Shown one piece after another: positions 53,454-63,694 of a DNA stretch of 64,000 bases. The first letter of the stretch is position 1; each line of letters begins with the position of its first letter. This DNA is from Endomychus coccineus. Taxonomy: Eukaryota > Arthropoda > Insecta > Coleoptera > Endomychidae. Position numbers and translations under genes: made by a program. Location: NCBI GenBank assembly GCA_958510875.1, contig OY294067.1, forward strand, positions 231,227,771 through 231,291,770, written 5' to 3'. The notes beneath the pieces are model-generated. The model was not told the origin of the DNA. It was given only the letters and a program-made list of their open reading frames with translations, and did not search any database.

Positions 53454-53759
53454 CTAAATCTCTCTGAACTCGATTTTTGCTGCTGGATTCGATTTCCCAA
53501 AATGTTCCTCTCCTCTATAAATCAGTCCTATGCATTGTTTTTCATTGATGCGATCCAACAGAGGTTTGAGTAGTGGTGTTAAACGTTTTGGGAGGAAAAC
53601 ACCAAAATCGTCAATCTCTGCTAGCACAGATTCTCCAAACCGGGTGTTGACAATTTTCGCATTAGTTATCTTATAAACTTTACCTTCTTCGAGCTGGTTA
53701 ACTTTTTTCGTGGGTAATCTCTGTAATAGAGAACACGAGTTTAATGCTTCCATGCTCAT
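53454..53759 (-). CDS. Small conserved protein, possibly OB-fold ssDNA-binding
   Basis: 101 aa from ATG at 53759; a second ATG lies two codons on. It reads LLQRLPTKKVNQLEEGKVYK, ITNAKIVNTRFGESVLAEID and DFGVFLPKRLTPLLKPLLD. The five-strand 'Y.I..A..V.T.FG..V.A.I..F..FLP.R' pattern is seen repeatedly in arthropod Polinton-associated small proteins. It suggests an OB-like single-strand-binding subunit that would fit a polymerase partner; that is inference. It lies 60 bp upstream of POLB in the same direction. Confidence 0.75.
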   Translation of the reverse strand: MSMEALNSCSLLQRLPTKKVNQLEEGKVYKITNAKIVNTRFGESVLAEIDDFGVFLPKRLTPLLKPLLDRINEKQCIGLIYRGEEHFGKSNPAAKIEFREI

Positions 53760-54441
53760 TATGATATATCTATAACAAGGATAAATATTACTCAAAAGAA
53801 TTCGGTATATTTCCAAAACATCGATCGAGAAAACAATAGTGGTAATGATCGGTGTGAATCTCGGTGTACAATAGTAAGTAAATGTAATAATCGGTGTGAA
53901 TTTAAGTGGTGAGCTAGCTTGTTGACAATTTGAAATAAAAGTTCCCTAAATCGAGTTTATTATCATACGAATCATATTCATTTGAAATATATCAACTTGA
54001 AATGAGAGTTTTCTCAATCAAATAATAATATAGACTTACCACAAATTGAACAAGGATAAATATTACTCAATAGAATTCGGTATATCTCCAAAACATCGGT
54101 CGAGAAAACAATAGTGGTAATAATCGGTGTGAATCTGAGTGTACAATAGTAAGTAAATGTAATAATCGGTGTGTGAATTTAAGTGGAGAGCTAGCTTGTT
54201 GACAATTTGAAATAAAAGTTCCCTAAATCGAGTTTATTATCATACGAATCATATTCATTTGAAATATATCAACTTGAAATGAGAGTCTTCTCAATCAAAT
54301 AATAATATAGACTTACCTCAAATTGCACCACACAAAAAACACGAGTTGCACGTTAGAGAATCAAATGTGTAATGATTAAATTATATTCGAGACAATACCA
54401 TTTCCACCTTCTTATCTACGCTGCGCGCGATTCCTACAGTT
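53760..54441 (-). promoter_or_regulatory. Leader/promoter region of the polymerase block with 275-bp tandem duplication
   Basis: Units 53776-54050 and 54051-54325 are direct repeats at over 95% identity. Each contains GGTAATRATCGGTGTGAATC and a minus-strand GGTAAGTCTAT (splice-donor consensus, GT at 54039 and 54316). A possible acceptor CCTTGTTATAG ends at 53770, 11 bases before the first ATG at 53759. A spliced leader with alternative donors is plausible. Confidence 0.5.
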
Positions 54442-55027
54442 GCCTACGTGACACATTCCCACGATAATTTGCTGAGTTATCAATATCAGCACAAGAAACA
54501 GTTTACGTTTTCATTTTGTTGTTGATAAGATTAATATTTCAAACTAAGCATTTCTCGTAGATAAAATATCAACCAATCAGTTGGTTGCAAAACAAAGTGT
54601 TATCTGTTTCCGTTTAAAATTGAATACAATGGCTCTATTATCTACCACACACAAGTTACGACTTGTTGATGACCTCATTGATAAGATTAATATTTCAAAC
54701 TAAGCATTTCTATTTATACGTAGACCAAACTCGCAATCACGCTATCTAGCCGATAACGTTATCTACCCGATAACACTAATTACACACATCGCCAGCATGG
54801 GTGACTCACAATCACTGATAACGCTATCTAGCCGATAACGTTATCTACCCGATAACACTAATTACACACACTGGATGCCAGAACTGATAACGCTATCTAG
54901 CCGATAACGTTATCTACCCGATAACATACATCGCCAGCGCAGACCGGAAGTGGAGACCTGATAATCGGAGCACAGACCGGAAGTGACGTCACACTTCCTG
55001 GTCCAAAGGTAGCGGACTGTATCTACT
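54442..55027. repeat. Polinton right terminal inverted repeat, 586 bp
   Basis: The mirror of 38073-38658, ending CTGTATCTACT. Differs at about two positions. Confidence 0.97.
54739..54925. repeat. Three subterminal 42-bp units in right TIR
   Basis: Mirror images of the left-TIR units: 54739-54774, 54815-54856 and 54884-54925, each containing GTTATCTACCCGATAAC. Confidence 0.95.
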
Positions 55028-55033
55028 TATGCT
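55028..55033. repeat. Polinton target-site duplication, right copy
   Basis: TATGCT, identical to 38067-38072. Confidence 0.97.
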
Positions 55034-55446
55034 CTTAAATATTAGGAAGTAATCTGAATGTTGAACAAATTGAAGGATGGGGTAGACAATGGTTTAGGTG
55101 GTGCAAAGTAAGCGTAGACCAAAATTATTTAACGGTTAACAATAAATATCACTAACAGAACATCAAGCCACGGTCATATATACAGGTCTGGAATCTATGT
55201 TTGATATGAGTCTCTTACATGTCGCCAAACTCGTAGTCCCTCGCTCAGCCGCCAGCTGGCGCATGGATCGAAGTATGTTGTCAGGATTAGGCGCCATGTC
55301 GTTCAAATTTCAAGCCCCACAATACAAAGATTGATTGATAATAACCGCACATTTTAAGTAAAATAATTTTTGTCATAACGCAATATTTACTATTCTGATT
55401 TGAGAGAGGAATAGAACTGTTACTCTTGTCAAAATGTATTACTCAC
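55034..55446. other. Non-coding flank of the Polinton
   Basis: A block at about 55075-55100 (GGGTAGACAATGGTTTAGG) is mirrored at about 56050-56070 (AAACCATTGTCTACCCTCAT). The second copy belongs to a PLE-like tail, so this is probably a small inverted PLE scrap. Nothing else recognised. Confidence 0.45.
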
Positions 55447-55705
55447 CTCAAAAATAACTTCCCCTTTTTCGTTATACATGACGCACTGTTTTCTTAAAAA
55501 TTTTTTTTCGAAGTGATTATCGCACACATAAAAGACCTCGTTAAAACGATTTCTTTCCGGAATCGCAAGCATCCACTTTTTTCGCATTTCCGCATCTTTC
55601 GGCACTTTAAAAACAGAAGTTTTTTGCTTTACACTTTTGTACCCCGTTTTGCATTTCGGCACAATGCACGGTTTCGTAATTTTTTTTTCTAAAAACGGCG
55701 GTATT
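55447..55705 (-). pseudogene. THAP zinc-finger exon, start codon apparently lost
   Basis: The minus strand reads ITKPCIVPKCKTGYKSV, then SVFKVPKDAEMRKKWMLAIP and FYVCDNHFEKKF. The C-x4-C ... C-x2-H layout with the conserved Trp and 'F.VPKD' is a THAP DNA-binding domain, found in P-element-type transposases and their host derivatives. A canonical donor GTGAGT follows at 55446-55441, so this is a first coding exon. The codon where the initiating Met is expected is ATT, and an in-frame ATG occurs only inside the domain. No following exon was identified downstream on the minus strand, which is soon interrupted by the Polinton. Confidence 0.6.
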
Positions 55706-55904
55706 CCTTGTGTTTACAAGTCAACAATGACAGTTGCCAGAGAACACGGTCGTATAGTGCCAGAGAACATTTCTCGACTCAAGCGCCACCCTTTTGGTAC
55801 TACGCAACAGATGACGCTTAGCGGACTCACTTCTCACATAGGAATCCGGATTACAGACCTATATATACGACCGTGGGCTGGACGCAGTTGCAGTTGAAGG
55901 TTCA

Positions 55905-56165
55905 ACGAACATTGGAGAGTACTAGTTACGCCAATCACCTATTGGAACATAATCATAATTTAACCCTTAATCCCGTTATTTCACATATTGGATTACATAA
56001 AAATATGATATATAGAATCCATAGAATTTAAGATATTCAAAAAACAGCCAAACCATTGTCTACCCTCATCTCTCAATTTATACCACATTCTGATAAATTC
56101 CTACTATTTAAGGACATTCTTTTAGATTTGAAATTAGTTGATGACTCCTAGCTTCAAGAATGCCA
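55905..56165 (+). pseudogene. PLE C-terminal tail fragment
   Basis: The plus strand reads STYANHLLEHNHNLTLNPVI and HIGLHKNMIYRIHRI, then AKPLSTLISQFIPHSDKF. This resembles the post-endonuclease tail of PLEs ('..A.HLL...H......I..LH......'). It contains stops and is isolated. Confidence 0.5.
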
Positions 56166-56263
56166 CAGCGTGGTGAAATAATTTATTATAATTAATTATT
56201 AAATATTTACATTATTTTTTCAATTGAATGTTTGAATGTTGAAAGTTTTTGTGTAAAAATCTT

Positions 56264-56400
56264 GGCACATTGTGTTAATAACAGTGTAGATTACGAACTG
56301 CTTTATTATGTTATCACACGTGGTGAGATACAGATATCAAAGTGGATTATAAGTTGCCTATACAATACAATAGATATACAACATCTTCCTTTGTTTATAA
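56264..56400. repeat. Ty3/gypsy LTR remnant (low-coordinate side)
   Basis: Direct repeat of 59485-59605: GTGTAGATTACGAACTGCTT, TATTATGTTATCACACGTGG, then ACAGATAT.AAAGTGGATTA and a TACAA-rich stretch. It flanks the minus-strand gag-pol remnant at one end. The outer boundaries and the TG...CA ends are not certain. Confidence 0.7.
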
Positions 56401-56682
56401 CAACTAGTCGAATCAGTTTATTTATATTTATTTGCTCTTTCCATCACCTCAATACAATCACAACAAAAAGAAAATGAAATAAATTCTTTCACAATAATTT
56501 CAAACTATCAGTAACCTAAACGGTCAGGTTTCTTAAGAATCCTAGCGCTACTAGTGCAAGGAGGAGGGTCGTACATTTCAGCTAGCGATTCACTCAGGGT
56601 GGATCCATAGTTTGATCTATATCACTGTCTATTTCAGACTCTGGACTTATACTGTATTCCAGGTTATGATTAGGGACTGCCC

Positions 56683-57511
56683 TTATATACATTTTCTGTT
56701 TCTCACAAAACTGGAACCAGTTTTATCCTCCACCCTGTATGAACGCTCTCTGAGTTTGTAGAGTACTTGACCAGACTGCCATTTATTACCTAATTTATTC
56801 TGAAATCTTACACTTTGTCCTTGTTGCAGTTTATCTAGAGATTTTGTACCTCTGTCATAGTAACTCTTTTGTTTCTCTTGTTTAGCTAGCAAGTTTGCAT
56901 TATATTTTTCATAATCGACAAGACAAGATTTTAGTTTAGGTACTATTAACGCTAGGCAAAAAATATCTTAAGTTTACGTGACATTAGAAGCTGTGCGGGG
57001 CAGTATTTATTTTGATCTATAGGCGTATTTTTATAGGTTAATAAAATAATGTCAAGATCTTTTTTCTCATCAATAGCTTTACGTAACATTTTTCTCACAG
57101 TTTGCTAGGCTCTTTCAACCATACCATTTGACTTTGGGTATGGTGCACTAGAGGTTATGTGCTGAAACTCCCACTCTTCTGAAAATTGTTTAAATAATAC
57201 GGAACTAAATTGTGGGCCAGAATCCGAGATTACAATTGAGGGTATTCCAAATCTTGAAAACATTGATTTTAATCATTTTATCACAGTCTCAGACAAGGCA
57301 TTTTCGTTGAGAGGTAACAACTCTACCCATTTTGTGTAGTAGTCTTATCACAAGTAAATACATGACGTTTCCCATATACAATATCACAACCTATTTTATC
57401 CCACGGTGAAGTAGGTATATTATGAGATATTAAGGGCTCGCTTCTATTATTACATTGATATTGTAAACAAATTCTACAGTAAGATATAATGTTTTCTATC
57501 TGGGATGTCAT
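56683..57511 (-). pseudogene. Ty3/gypsy integrase, frameshifted
   Basis: Ordered minus-strand pieces. The zinc-binding end CRICLQYQCNNRSEPL and then SPWDKIGCDI (first catalytic Asp) lie at 57323-57511. VISDSGPQFSS (second Asp) and PYPKSNGMVERA (catalytic Glu) are at about 57110-57240. The C-terminal part with KQEKQKSYYDRGTK and VRFQNKLGNKWQSGQVLYKL is at 56683-56892. At least two frame changes and in-frame stops lie between them, so it is non-functional. Confidence 0.85.
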
Positions 57512-57573
57512 TCCTGGCCAATAAAAGGACTCGTTTGCCCTATTTTTGCACTTTACTATGCCAAGGTGACAAA

Positions 57574-58310
57574 TTAATTGTAGTAACCTTTAACTCCCAA
57601 CGAAACTTTTTGAATGCTTTTTGGCCATCCGTTTTTTAGATATGAATTTAAAAGCTTTAAGTTTGGATCTGCATTTGTTGAGTTTTTATATTCCCTTAAT
57701 TTTTGTTCACTAAAGTTCATAGACAGGTTCACAACACAAATTTGCGAGTCTGTGTCTGGATTAAAATCAAAGTTATCTTCCCATATCGCTATAGATAGTG
57801 CGTCGGCTATATACAAATCCTTTCCGGGTTTATATACTAAATGTGTATCATATTTTTGCAATTGTAAGAGCATTCCTTGCAGTATTGAGGGGTAAGAAAC
57901 TAGTGGTTTTTTAAAGATTGCCAAAAGGGGTTTATGGTCTGTTTCAACTGTGAAACTTTTACCGTAGACGTATTGGTTGAATCGCTTGCACCCAAACTGT
58001 ATAGCTAAGAGCTCCTTCTCAATTTGTGCATAACTGGTTTTAGTTTCAGTGAGGGATTTTGAGGCATAGGCACATGGCAGATTGTTTTGCATTAATACTG
58101 CCCCTAAACCCTCTTTGGATGCGTCTACTGAAATTACCGTATCTTTTTCTTTCTCAAAATATTGCAATCTGGGATGCTCTATCAATTTCGTTTTTGAATC
58201 ATTGAAAGATAAAGCATGTTTTACCTCCCAGCGAAATAAAACCTCACTTTTTACTAATTCTCTCAAGGGTGAGTTTAATTTGGACAAGTTGTGTATAAAT
58301 CGACCTACAT
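57574..58310 (-). pseudogene. Ty3/gypsy RT thumb and RNase H
   Basis: An intact stretch starting abruptly in the RT thumb (SKLNSPLRELVKSEVLFRWE), followed by RNase H. Catalytic positions seen: DASKEGLGAVLMQ, E in YAQIEKELLAIQF, D in VETDHKPLLAIF and D in YIADALS. The fingers and palm of RT, including the YxDD box, are missing. The frame is cut at 58310 exactly where an inverted LTR piece begins. Confidence 0.88.
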
Positions 58311-58361
58311 GTTGTATATGTATTGTATAGGCAACTTATAATCCACTTTAATATCTGTATC
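58311..58361. repeat. Inverted 51-bp LTR fragment at a deletion junction
   Basis: The minus strand here reads GATACAGATATTAAAGTGGA, TTATAAGTTGCCTATACAAT and so on. This is the same sequence as the plus-strand LTR remnants at about 56328-56385 and 59548-59600. It sits between the protease start (FKLDT) and the RT thumb. Confidence 0.88.
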
Positions 58362-59340
58362 TAACTTGAATGTTAAGTTATTATTACCATTAACTAGTAA
58401 TGTTACATCCCAAGAATTATTGTTATTTGCTATACTATCTACTTGAATTGAATCGATGAAAATATAGTCTTGGTTATCCCGATAGTAATCTTGATTATTT
58501 TCTGTCGGATTTTCGATATTATGAACTTTTTTATTCTTACACACACTAGAAAAATGATTTAACCTGCCACAATATAAACATTTTTTTTCAATAGCGGGAT
58601 AGCTGTTTCTAGGATGAACAGTTCCACAACGATAGCATGAAAAGATCCTACCTTGTTTTACGATTGTTTTACCCCCTCTAGGTCCTTGACTTCTGTTGCA
58701 ATCCTGGGTTTCAAAAGTGCGTGATGAAATTTGTTGATTTGAATTATTAACATTTTGATAGGAATGTGCACCTCGCCTCGCGTTCTTTTAAAACCACCTC
58801 TAATGTTGTCGACAGATCCACCATTACGACTTGTATTTGCGGACATGCTTGCTGACATGCTCGAAGATTGTTCACGGGAATTTTCCACAGATACACATAC
58901 ATTTATGGCGTCATGTAAAATCAAAACATCTTGAAAGCGTTTTTCTCTAAGAGAATCATCACTTAAGTGAAAGTATCTTTAATTAGACTGTGTTTTAATT
59001 GTGCTAATTCGCAACTTAGTGCTTTATTTCTAAGATCAGTAACAAATTGCTCTACACTCTCACCTGCTAATTGTTTACGTGTGAAGAATTTGATTCTTTT
59101 TCGGCAAAAAATGTTCTTGAAATTTATTCACGACATCTGCGAGTGTTTTTTTAACTCCAAATATAAATGCATCTTCACCAATATAATGCAATAATTGGGT
59201 TATTTGAGTTTCATCATCCTTTTATTAATTTCAGATGCCACCAAGTGATTTTCAAAGCGTTGTCTCCATAGAGTCCAATTTTTTGCCAAATTTCCCGTCA
59301 TTATCATTGGACTTATACCACTTAGGTACCTTGAAAATCA
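58362..59340 (-). pseudogene. Ty3/gypsy gag with zinc knuckle and protease start
   Basis: Upstream pieces on the minus strand are WTLWRQRFENHLVASEIN, GESVEQFVTDLRNKALSCEL (gag capsid region) and an Asn/Ser-rich spacer (58658-58924). Next come the nucleocapsid CYRCGTVHPRNSYP and a CCHC knuckle CLYCGRLNHFSSVC (about 58545-58590). Last is DVTLLVNGNNNLTFKLDT, the beginning of the aspartic protease, truncated one residue into the DTG motif. Several frameshifts in gag. Confidence 0.8.
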
Positions 59341-59484
59341 CTCACTTTATTCAGGGTTTCAGCAAACTTTTAATTTATTACTGTTTGTACACACTTCACG
59401 ATGTAAACCTTAATATGATTGTCTTATCTATGCGTTTGAGCGAAACGCCTTTTCTTTTGATGTGTTTACCGACATGTCGCCATG

Positions 59485-59605
59485 TCATATTGTGTGAATA
59501 ACACGAGTGTAGATTACAAATTGCTGTATTATGTTATCACACGTGGTGATAACAGATATTAAAGTGGATTAAAATACATACAATATATATACAACAAATT
59601 TGAGT
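59485..59605. repeat. Ty3/gypsy LTR remnant (high-coordinate side)
   Basis: Reads GTGTAGATTACAAATTGCTG, TATTATGTTATCACACGTGG and ACAGATATTAAAGTGGATTA, matching 56264-56400 in the same orientation. Confidence 0.7.
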
Positions 59606-59639
59606 TCAATTTTTCAACTTCCGAAAGTTAAATGATTTT

Positions 59640-60010
59640 ACATTACGTAAACGCCGAAACCATAGATATATTCACCTAAGCTAGTCCATTTCTTGTGTTC
59701 CAACGGTCTCTTGGTTTCCCCAATGTATGACATTTCACTCAAGCATAGTACCCGGTAGATGCGGTGTCGTTCTTCGGTTTTGTCTTAGTCAAGATGTGTG
59801 TTTTAAAGACGAGAAGCAATATTTGATATAATGGTGACCAATTCTGCTCAATCTCTCTGAAACTGCTTTTATGTATGGAAGGCATAAAATGGGATTTGTT
59901 TGATACTCGATCACTCTCAACGATGTTAGTTTGACTTTTTGTCACCACCTCGTTAACGAGGTTCTCAGTAGATCTGTTTTAATGTTCCTTATCAGTTCGT
60001 CGCTTAGGGT
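59640..60010 (-). pseudogene. PLE GIY-YIG endonuclease fragment
   Basis: The minus strand contains RIYRVLCLSEMSYIGETKRP, then LEHKKWTSLGEY (about 59670-59765). This is the GIY-YIG core with the 'YIGET.R.L..R..EH' pattern. The preceding frame (59739-59948) reads NWSPLYQILLLVFKTHIL and TKTKPKNDTASTG, with a frame change between them. Decayed. Confidence 0.65.
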
Positions 60011-60985
60011 CCTTCGTTGCCACATATTGAAAGTATTATTAAAATAAGTGGAAAATTTCTTAATGACTTTAATTTTGTATTGTTCTTGTTAAATTACAAA
60101 ACCATATTAGTTTTGGAGTTAGTTCAATTAGTAAGGAATTCAATAAAATTATTTTAAACGGCAGTTGTGATCAAATTCTTTCTTTTTTTGATTAGTGGAC
60201 AAATGTGTACTTTAGATAGTGCTGTGGTACCTGTGCACAGTTTAGTAAAGACAGTAGAATTATCTCACATTTTGAACAATAGAATTTAGAATATGAGGTA
60301 ATTTAATTGTAAAATCATATTTTCAATTATAATATTAATCAAATATTGTCTATTGATTGAAACTACTAAACATTGCAATATAATAAATACTTTCTTCACT
60401 GAAGAAAATTATTTTTACCATCAATTTTCAAAGTTGAGAAGAGGTATTAATTTATTTAATCTTATAGTGGAAATAAATAATGAATATTATAATAATTGCA
60501 ATGATTTGGATTAAGAAAATACAAAATATCATGTATAAAACTGAGAAAATTGTCTATCAAGTGTCAACAGAACTTATAACTCAAAATGAAATAAACGATA
60601 TTGGAATACTGCCTCTTTTCTAGAAAGAACTAGGCGATAGAAAGAGCGAGATGATTATACTCACATACAGAAGGAATTCCTCATACCAGCGGAAAAATCA
60701 GAAGAAATAGTATTCACTGTTGATTAGGATTACGAAATTATTTAATAGTTTAATTAAAACGAAAAATAAAATGCGACAGATTTTTAAATAGGACAATCAG
60801 AATGTATCCATTCTATTATACATGTCTATCTAGTTAAATTTCTTTCGAAAATTACGGTCCCATTTCCAGTTGTACACGGCAATAGTGGGACATATCATTT
60901 CGTATGGGACAGTGGTTTGGCGCAGCAGAACTATTCCGACTCGTACATAAATCTATCGAAATTGTTAAACCTGGGATATGCCCCA
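60011..60985. other. AT-rich non-coding stretch
   Basis: No gene or structured repeat recognised. Confidence 0.4.
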
Positions 60986-61850
60986 AGATAAGATAATGAA
61001 AAGAGGTAGCTTCGTAAAAGAATTTAACACAAAACTAAGTCTCAAAAGTAAACGGGACTACAAAACTGTCCCAAAACTCAAGAAAGGCCATAAAATGGTA
61101 CACTGATGTCTCCAAAACAAAAGATGAAATCGAATACTTTGAAAGCTTAGGCAAATTCACGTACATATCCCAAGCAAAAATCCACGCTATAGGAAAATGT
61201 GTCGAGTACAATAAAGGAAGAGACTTCCGTTCACACGATATAATCATCATGTCAGATAGTCAAGCACTCATCAATCAGCTGTGGTTACCATTCTATGGAT
61301 TCCGAACCCACCGATGTGGAGGGAAACGAAAAAGCAAACGAACTCGCAAAAAAGGGACCGAAGCCCCATTCCTGGGATCTGAACCCTTTTGCGGAATAAG
61401 CGCCAGCACAATAATACTGGAAAAACTCAAGAAAGAAGTAGAACTGGATTTCTAACAGGTCACTGCCGGTTGAAAGGACCCGTTAAGAAGATCGGATTAG
61501 TAGAGGAAGAAGAGTCTAGGTTCTGCGAAGAGTAAGACGACACTTCTATCCACATTCTCGCAGAATGCACTACCTTGCAAAACTCAAGTGCACGACGTCA
61601 AGAAGCCCCCCTACCAAACAGAAGAACGCGGAAGATTCACCTACTTGACGCCATCCGACATCATGTACATCCTAAGAACAGAGCTATAGGATTCCAGGAA
61701 CTGATGTAGCCGTTGAGTCATCCTGAGCGGCACAACAGAAGGGACACAATAGATCTATTGAGGTCGCAGTGTGCAAATATCCCGATACAATTCAAATACA
61801 AATCCCGAGTGACCTTCTGCCCTCCTCAGGCTAAGCTACTGATCTTAGCA
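60986..61850 (+). pseudogene. Non-LTR retrotransposon 3' end (RNase H domain), decayed
   Basis: The plus strand reads KWYTDVSKTKDEIEYF (first RNase H Asp; Gly after it is Val), then YISQAKIHAIGK, where the catalytic Glu appears as Lys, and IIIMSDSQAL (second Asp). After a frameshift comes EGNEKANELAKKG in another frame, then GTEAPFLGSEPFCGI and TGHCRLKGP. This order is the C-terminal RNase H and tail of jockey/I/R1-group ORF2 proteins. Several frame breaks and active-site substitutions make it inactive. The upstream RT is absent. Confidence 0.75.
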
Positions 61851-62200
61851 TAAAATCGGATATATCCAATGGTAAATGGTACACATAGGCTTTCAAAGAA
61901 GAATTTTCAAGCCGCTCCCATGAGGCTTAGATAATTTAGTTTCCAGCATTCTGGAACTCATTCAAATACTAGGTTGTTGAAGATTTCACCGTCTCCAATG
62001 GAATATATTTTAACTCAATTTCTATTTATCAGTTCAACGAATCCAAAAGCAGATTGCTTTTCTCTATGGGCAAAATTTTGCATTGGTCAGGGTAAAATTT
62101 GATAAGCATATTTTGTGAGAACTTTCTGATAATGACTGGTTTGTAGGTAATCAAAATATACGGTAGAAAGATAAACATGTTCAATCAGCTTTTTATTATA

Positions 62201-63694
62201 CTGGTTTCCCCATAATAGACTACCCATTTTAAATTATTAATAAATTCCCTACGAGATAACTAAATAGGTTGTTCTCTGTGGGATTATCTTCTGTAGTTTT
62301 CAGGATTTAAGTAAATTATTAATAATTAGGCGCCTGTCACAAATACATTTTAAATTAATAATTTTGTGGAACGCCATTTTTCTACGAGAAGCTTGTTAGT
62401 TTTCATCAATAATAATTATTTAATTTTTTTGCTTTGAGACATTATTTCAACATCCGTTTGAACTTTCATGGATTACTCAGTCCAACAACGTGTGTTTTGT
62501 GTAGAAACTTACATAAGAAGCAATTCGATAGAAGAAGTTAGGCGTGCATTCCGGCATCAGTTTAATAACAACAATAGGGGTCACGCACCAAATCGTAAAA
62601 CTGTTAAGTTATGGGTTCGTCATTGGCGTGAAAATGGTTCTGTACAAAATTTGAAGAATCCTGGACGTCGAAGAACAGTTCGTACACCAGAAAATATTGA
62701 ACGAGTTAGAATTGCGTTTACGAGAAGTCCTAAAAGGTCTGCTAATCGACAAACCCTTATCCTAGGAATATCGAAGGGAAGCTTGGATCGAATTCTTCAA
62801 AGGGATTTAAAATTTCATCCCTATAAATACCAAATGGCTCAGCACCTTAGCAATCAAGATAAAGAAGCAAGGTTAGCATTTTGTCAAGAATTTTTGGATT
62901 TACATCAAGGAGCAATTCACAGTCTCCTAATGACCGACGAAGCAAATTTTTATTTGAACGGCATGGTCAATAAACAGAATTTTAGATACTGGTCAAATGA
63001 AAATCCTCGTGAAATCTTTACACAGAACCTCCAAAATCCAAAATTTGTTGTGTGGTGTGGAGTAGGATCTTTTGGTATCATTGGCCCTTATTTTTTTGAG
63101 GATGAAAATAACCGCTCTGTAACAGTAACATCCGAGCGCTACGTTAATATGCTAGAGACATTTCTCATTTCAGAATTAAATAGACGAGGATTACTAAACA
63201 ATGCCTTACTATTCCAACAAGATGGGGCAACAGCTCATACTGCCAGCAACTCAATGAGGGTCCTGCGAGAAATGTTTAATGGCCGACTCATTTCTCGATT
63301 CGGAGATTTGCCTTGGCCTTCGAGGTCCCCCGACTTAACGGCACCCGATTTTTTCCAGTGGGGATATTTGAAAGTCAAAGTGTTTGCGAGTCGTCCAGGT
63401 ACAATCGAGGAATTGAAAGTCAAAATTCGTGAAGAAGTTGAAGTAGTAGACGAAGGTTTGCTACGCCGTGTAATGAACCACTTTTTATCTAATATTGAAA
63501 AATGTGTTGAACTTGGTGGAGGTCATTTAGAAGACGTGATTTTCAAAAGTTAGAGTTAAATTAGCCAAATATTTATAACTTATCATAAATCCCAAAGAGT
63601 TAGCTGTAATTTAGTAAAATAAAAAGTTTGTTTTGTTAACTAAAAAAATTTTAATTCAATCATTAAAATGGGTAGTCTATTATGGGGAACCCAG
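62201..63694 (+). mobile_element. Intact Tc1/mariner (DD41D) transposon, 1,494 bp
   Basis: TIRs: CTGGTTTCCCCATAATAGAC and TACCCATTTTA on the left are mirrored by TAAAATGGGTAGTCTATTAT and GGGGAACCCAG on the right, with one mismatch in about 33 bp. TA duplications lie at 62199-62200 and 63695-63696. One uninterrupted transposase gene fills most of the element. Structure and coding capacity indicate recent activity. Confidence 0.95.
62468..63553 (+). CDS. Tc1/mariner DD41D transposase
   Basis: 361 aa, ATG to TAG without breaks. The N-terminal helix-turn-helix pair covers residues 1-110 (VFCVETYIRSNSIEEVRRAF, NRKTVKLWVRHWRENGSVQN, VRTPENIERVR). The catalytic domain has Asp in LLMTDEANFYLNG and Asp in LLFQQDGATAHTA, and the third Asp in SPDLTAPDFFQWG. 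I count 41 residues between the second and third Asp, which gives DD41D as in the rosa group. Between them, as in mariners, is PWPSRSPDL. The C-terminus is GGGHLEDVIFK. It cuts and pastes the element by TIR recognition and TA insertion. The decayed frame at 9010-9990 is a relative. Confidence 0.96.
   Translation: MDYSVQQRVFCVETYIRSNSIEEVRRAFRHQFNNNNRGHAPNRKTVKLWVRHWRENGSVQNLKNPGRRRTVRTPENIERVRIAFTRSPKRSANRQTLILGISKGSLDRILQRDLKFHPYKYQMAQHLSNQDKEARLAFCQEFLDLHQGAIHSLLMTDEANFYLNGMVNKQNFRYWSNENPREIFTQNLQNPKFVVWCGVGSFGIIGPYFFEDENNRSVTVTSERYVNMLETFLISELNRRGLLNNALLFQQDGATAHTASNSMRVLREMFNGRLISRFGDLPWPSRSPDLTAPDFFQWGYLKVKVFASRPGTIEELKVKIREEVEVVDEGLLRRVMNHFLSNIEKCVELGGGHLEDVIFKS

Larger units (their letters stand above)
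38073..55027. mobile_element. Complete Polinton/Maverick (adintovirus-like) element, 16,955 bp
   Basis: Bounded by 6-bp TSDs and 586-bp TIRs starting AGTAGATACAG, the 5'-AG end typical of Polintons. It carries every hallmark gene with an open frame: protein-primed DNA polymerase B, rve integrase, packaging ATPase, cysteine protease, major capsid protein and minor capsid protein. It also has a PLA2/pVI-like protein and several conserved accessory proteins. Length and gene content match family expectations (15-20 kb). The four transcription blocks are two rightward and two leftward. TIR identity (about two differences in 586) and intact frames indicate a recent insertion. It sits about 5.7 kb downstream of the GFAT stop and does not break a recognised gene. 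Confidence 0.98.
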
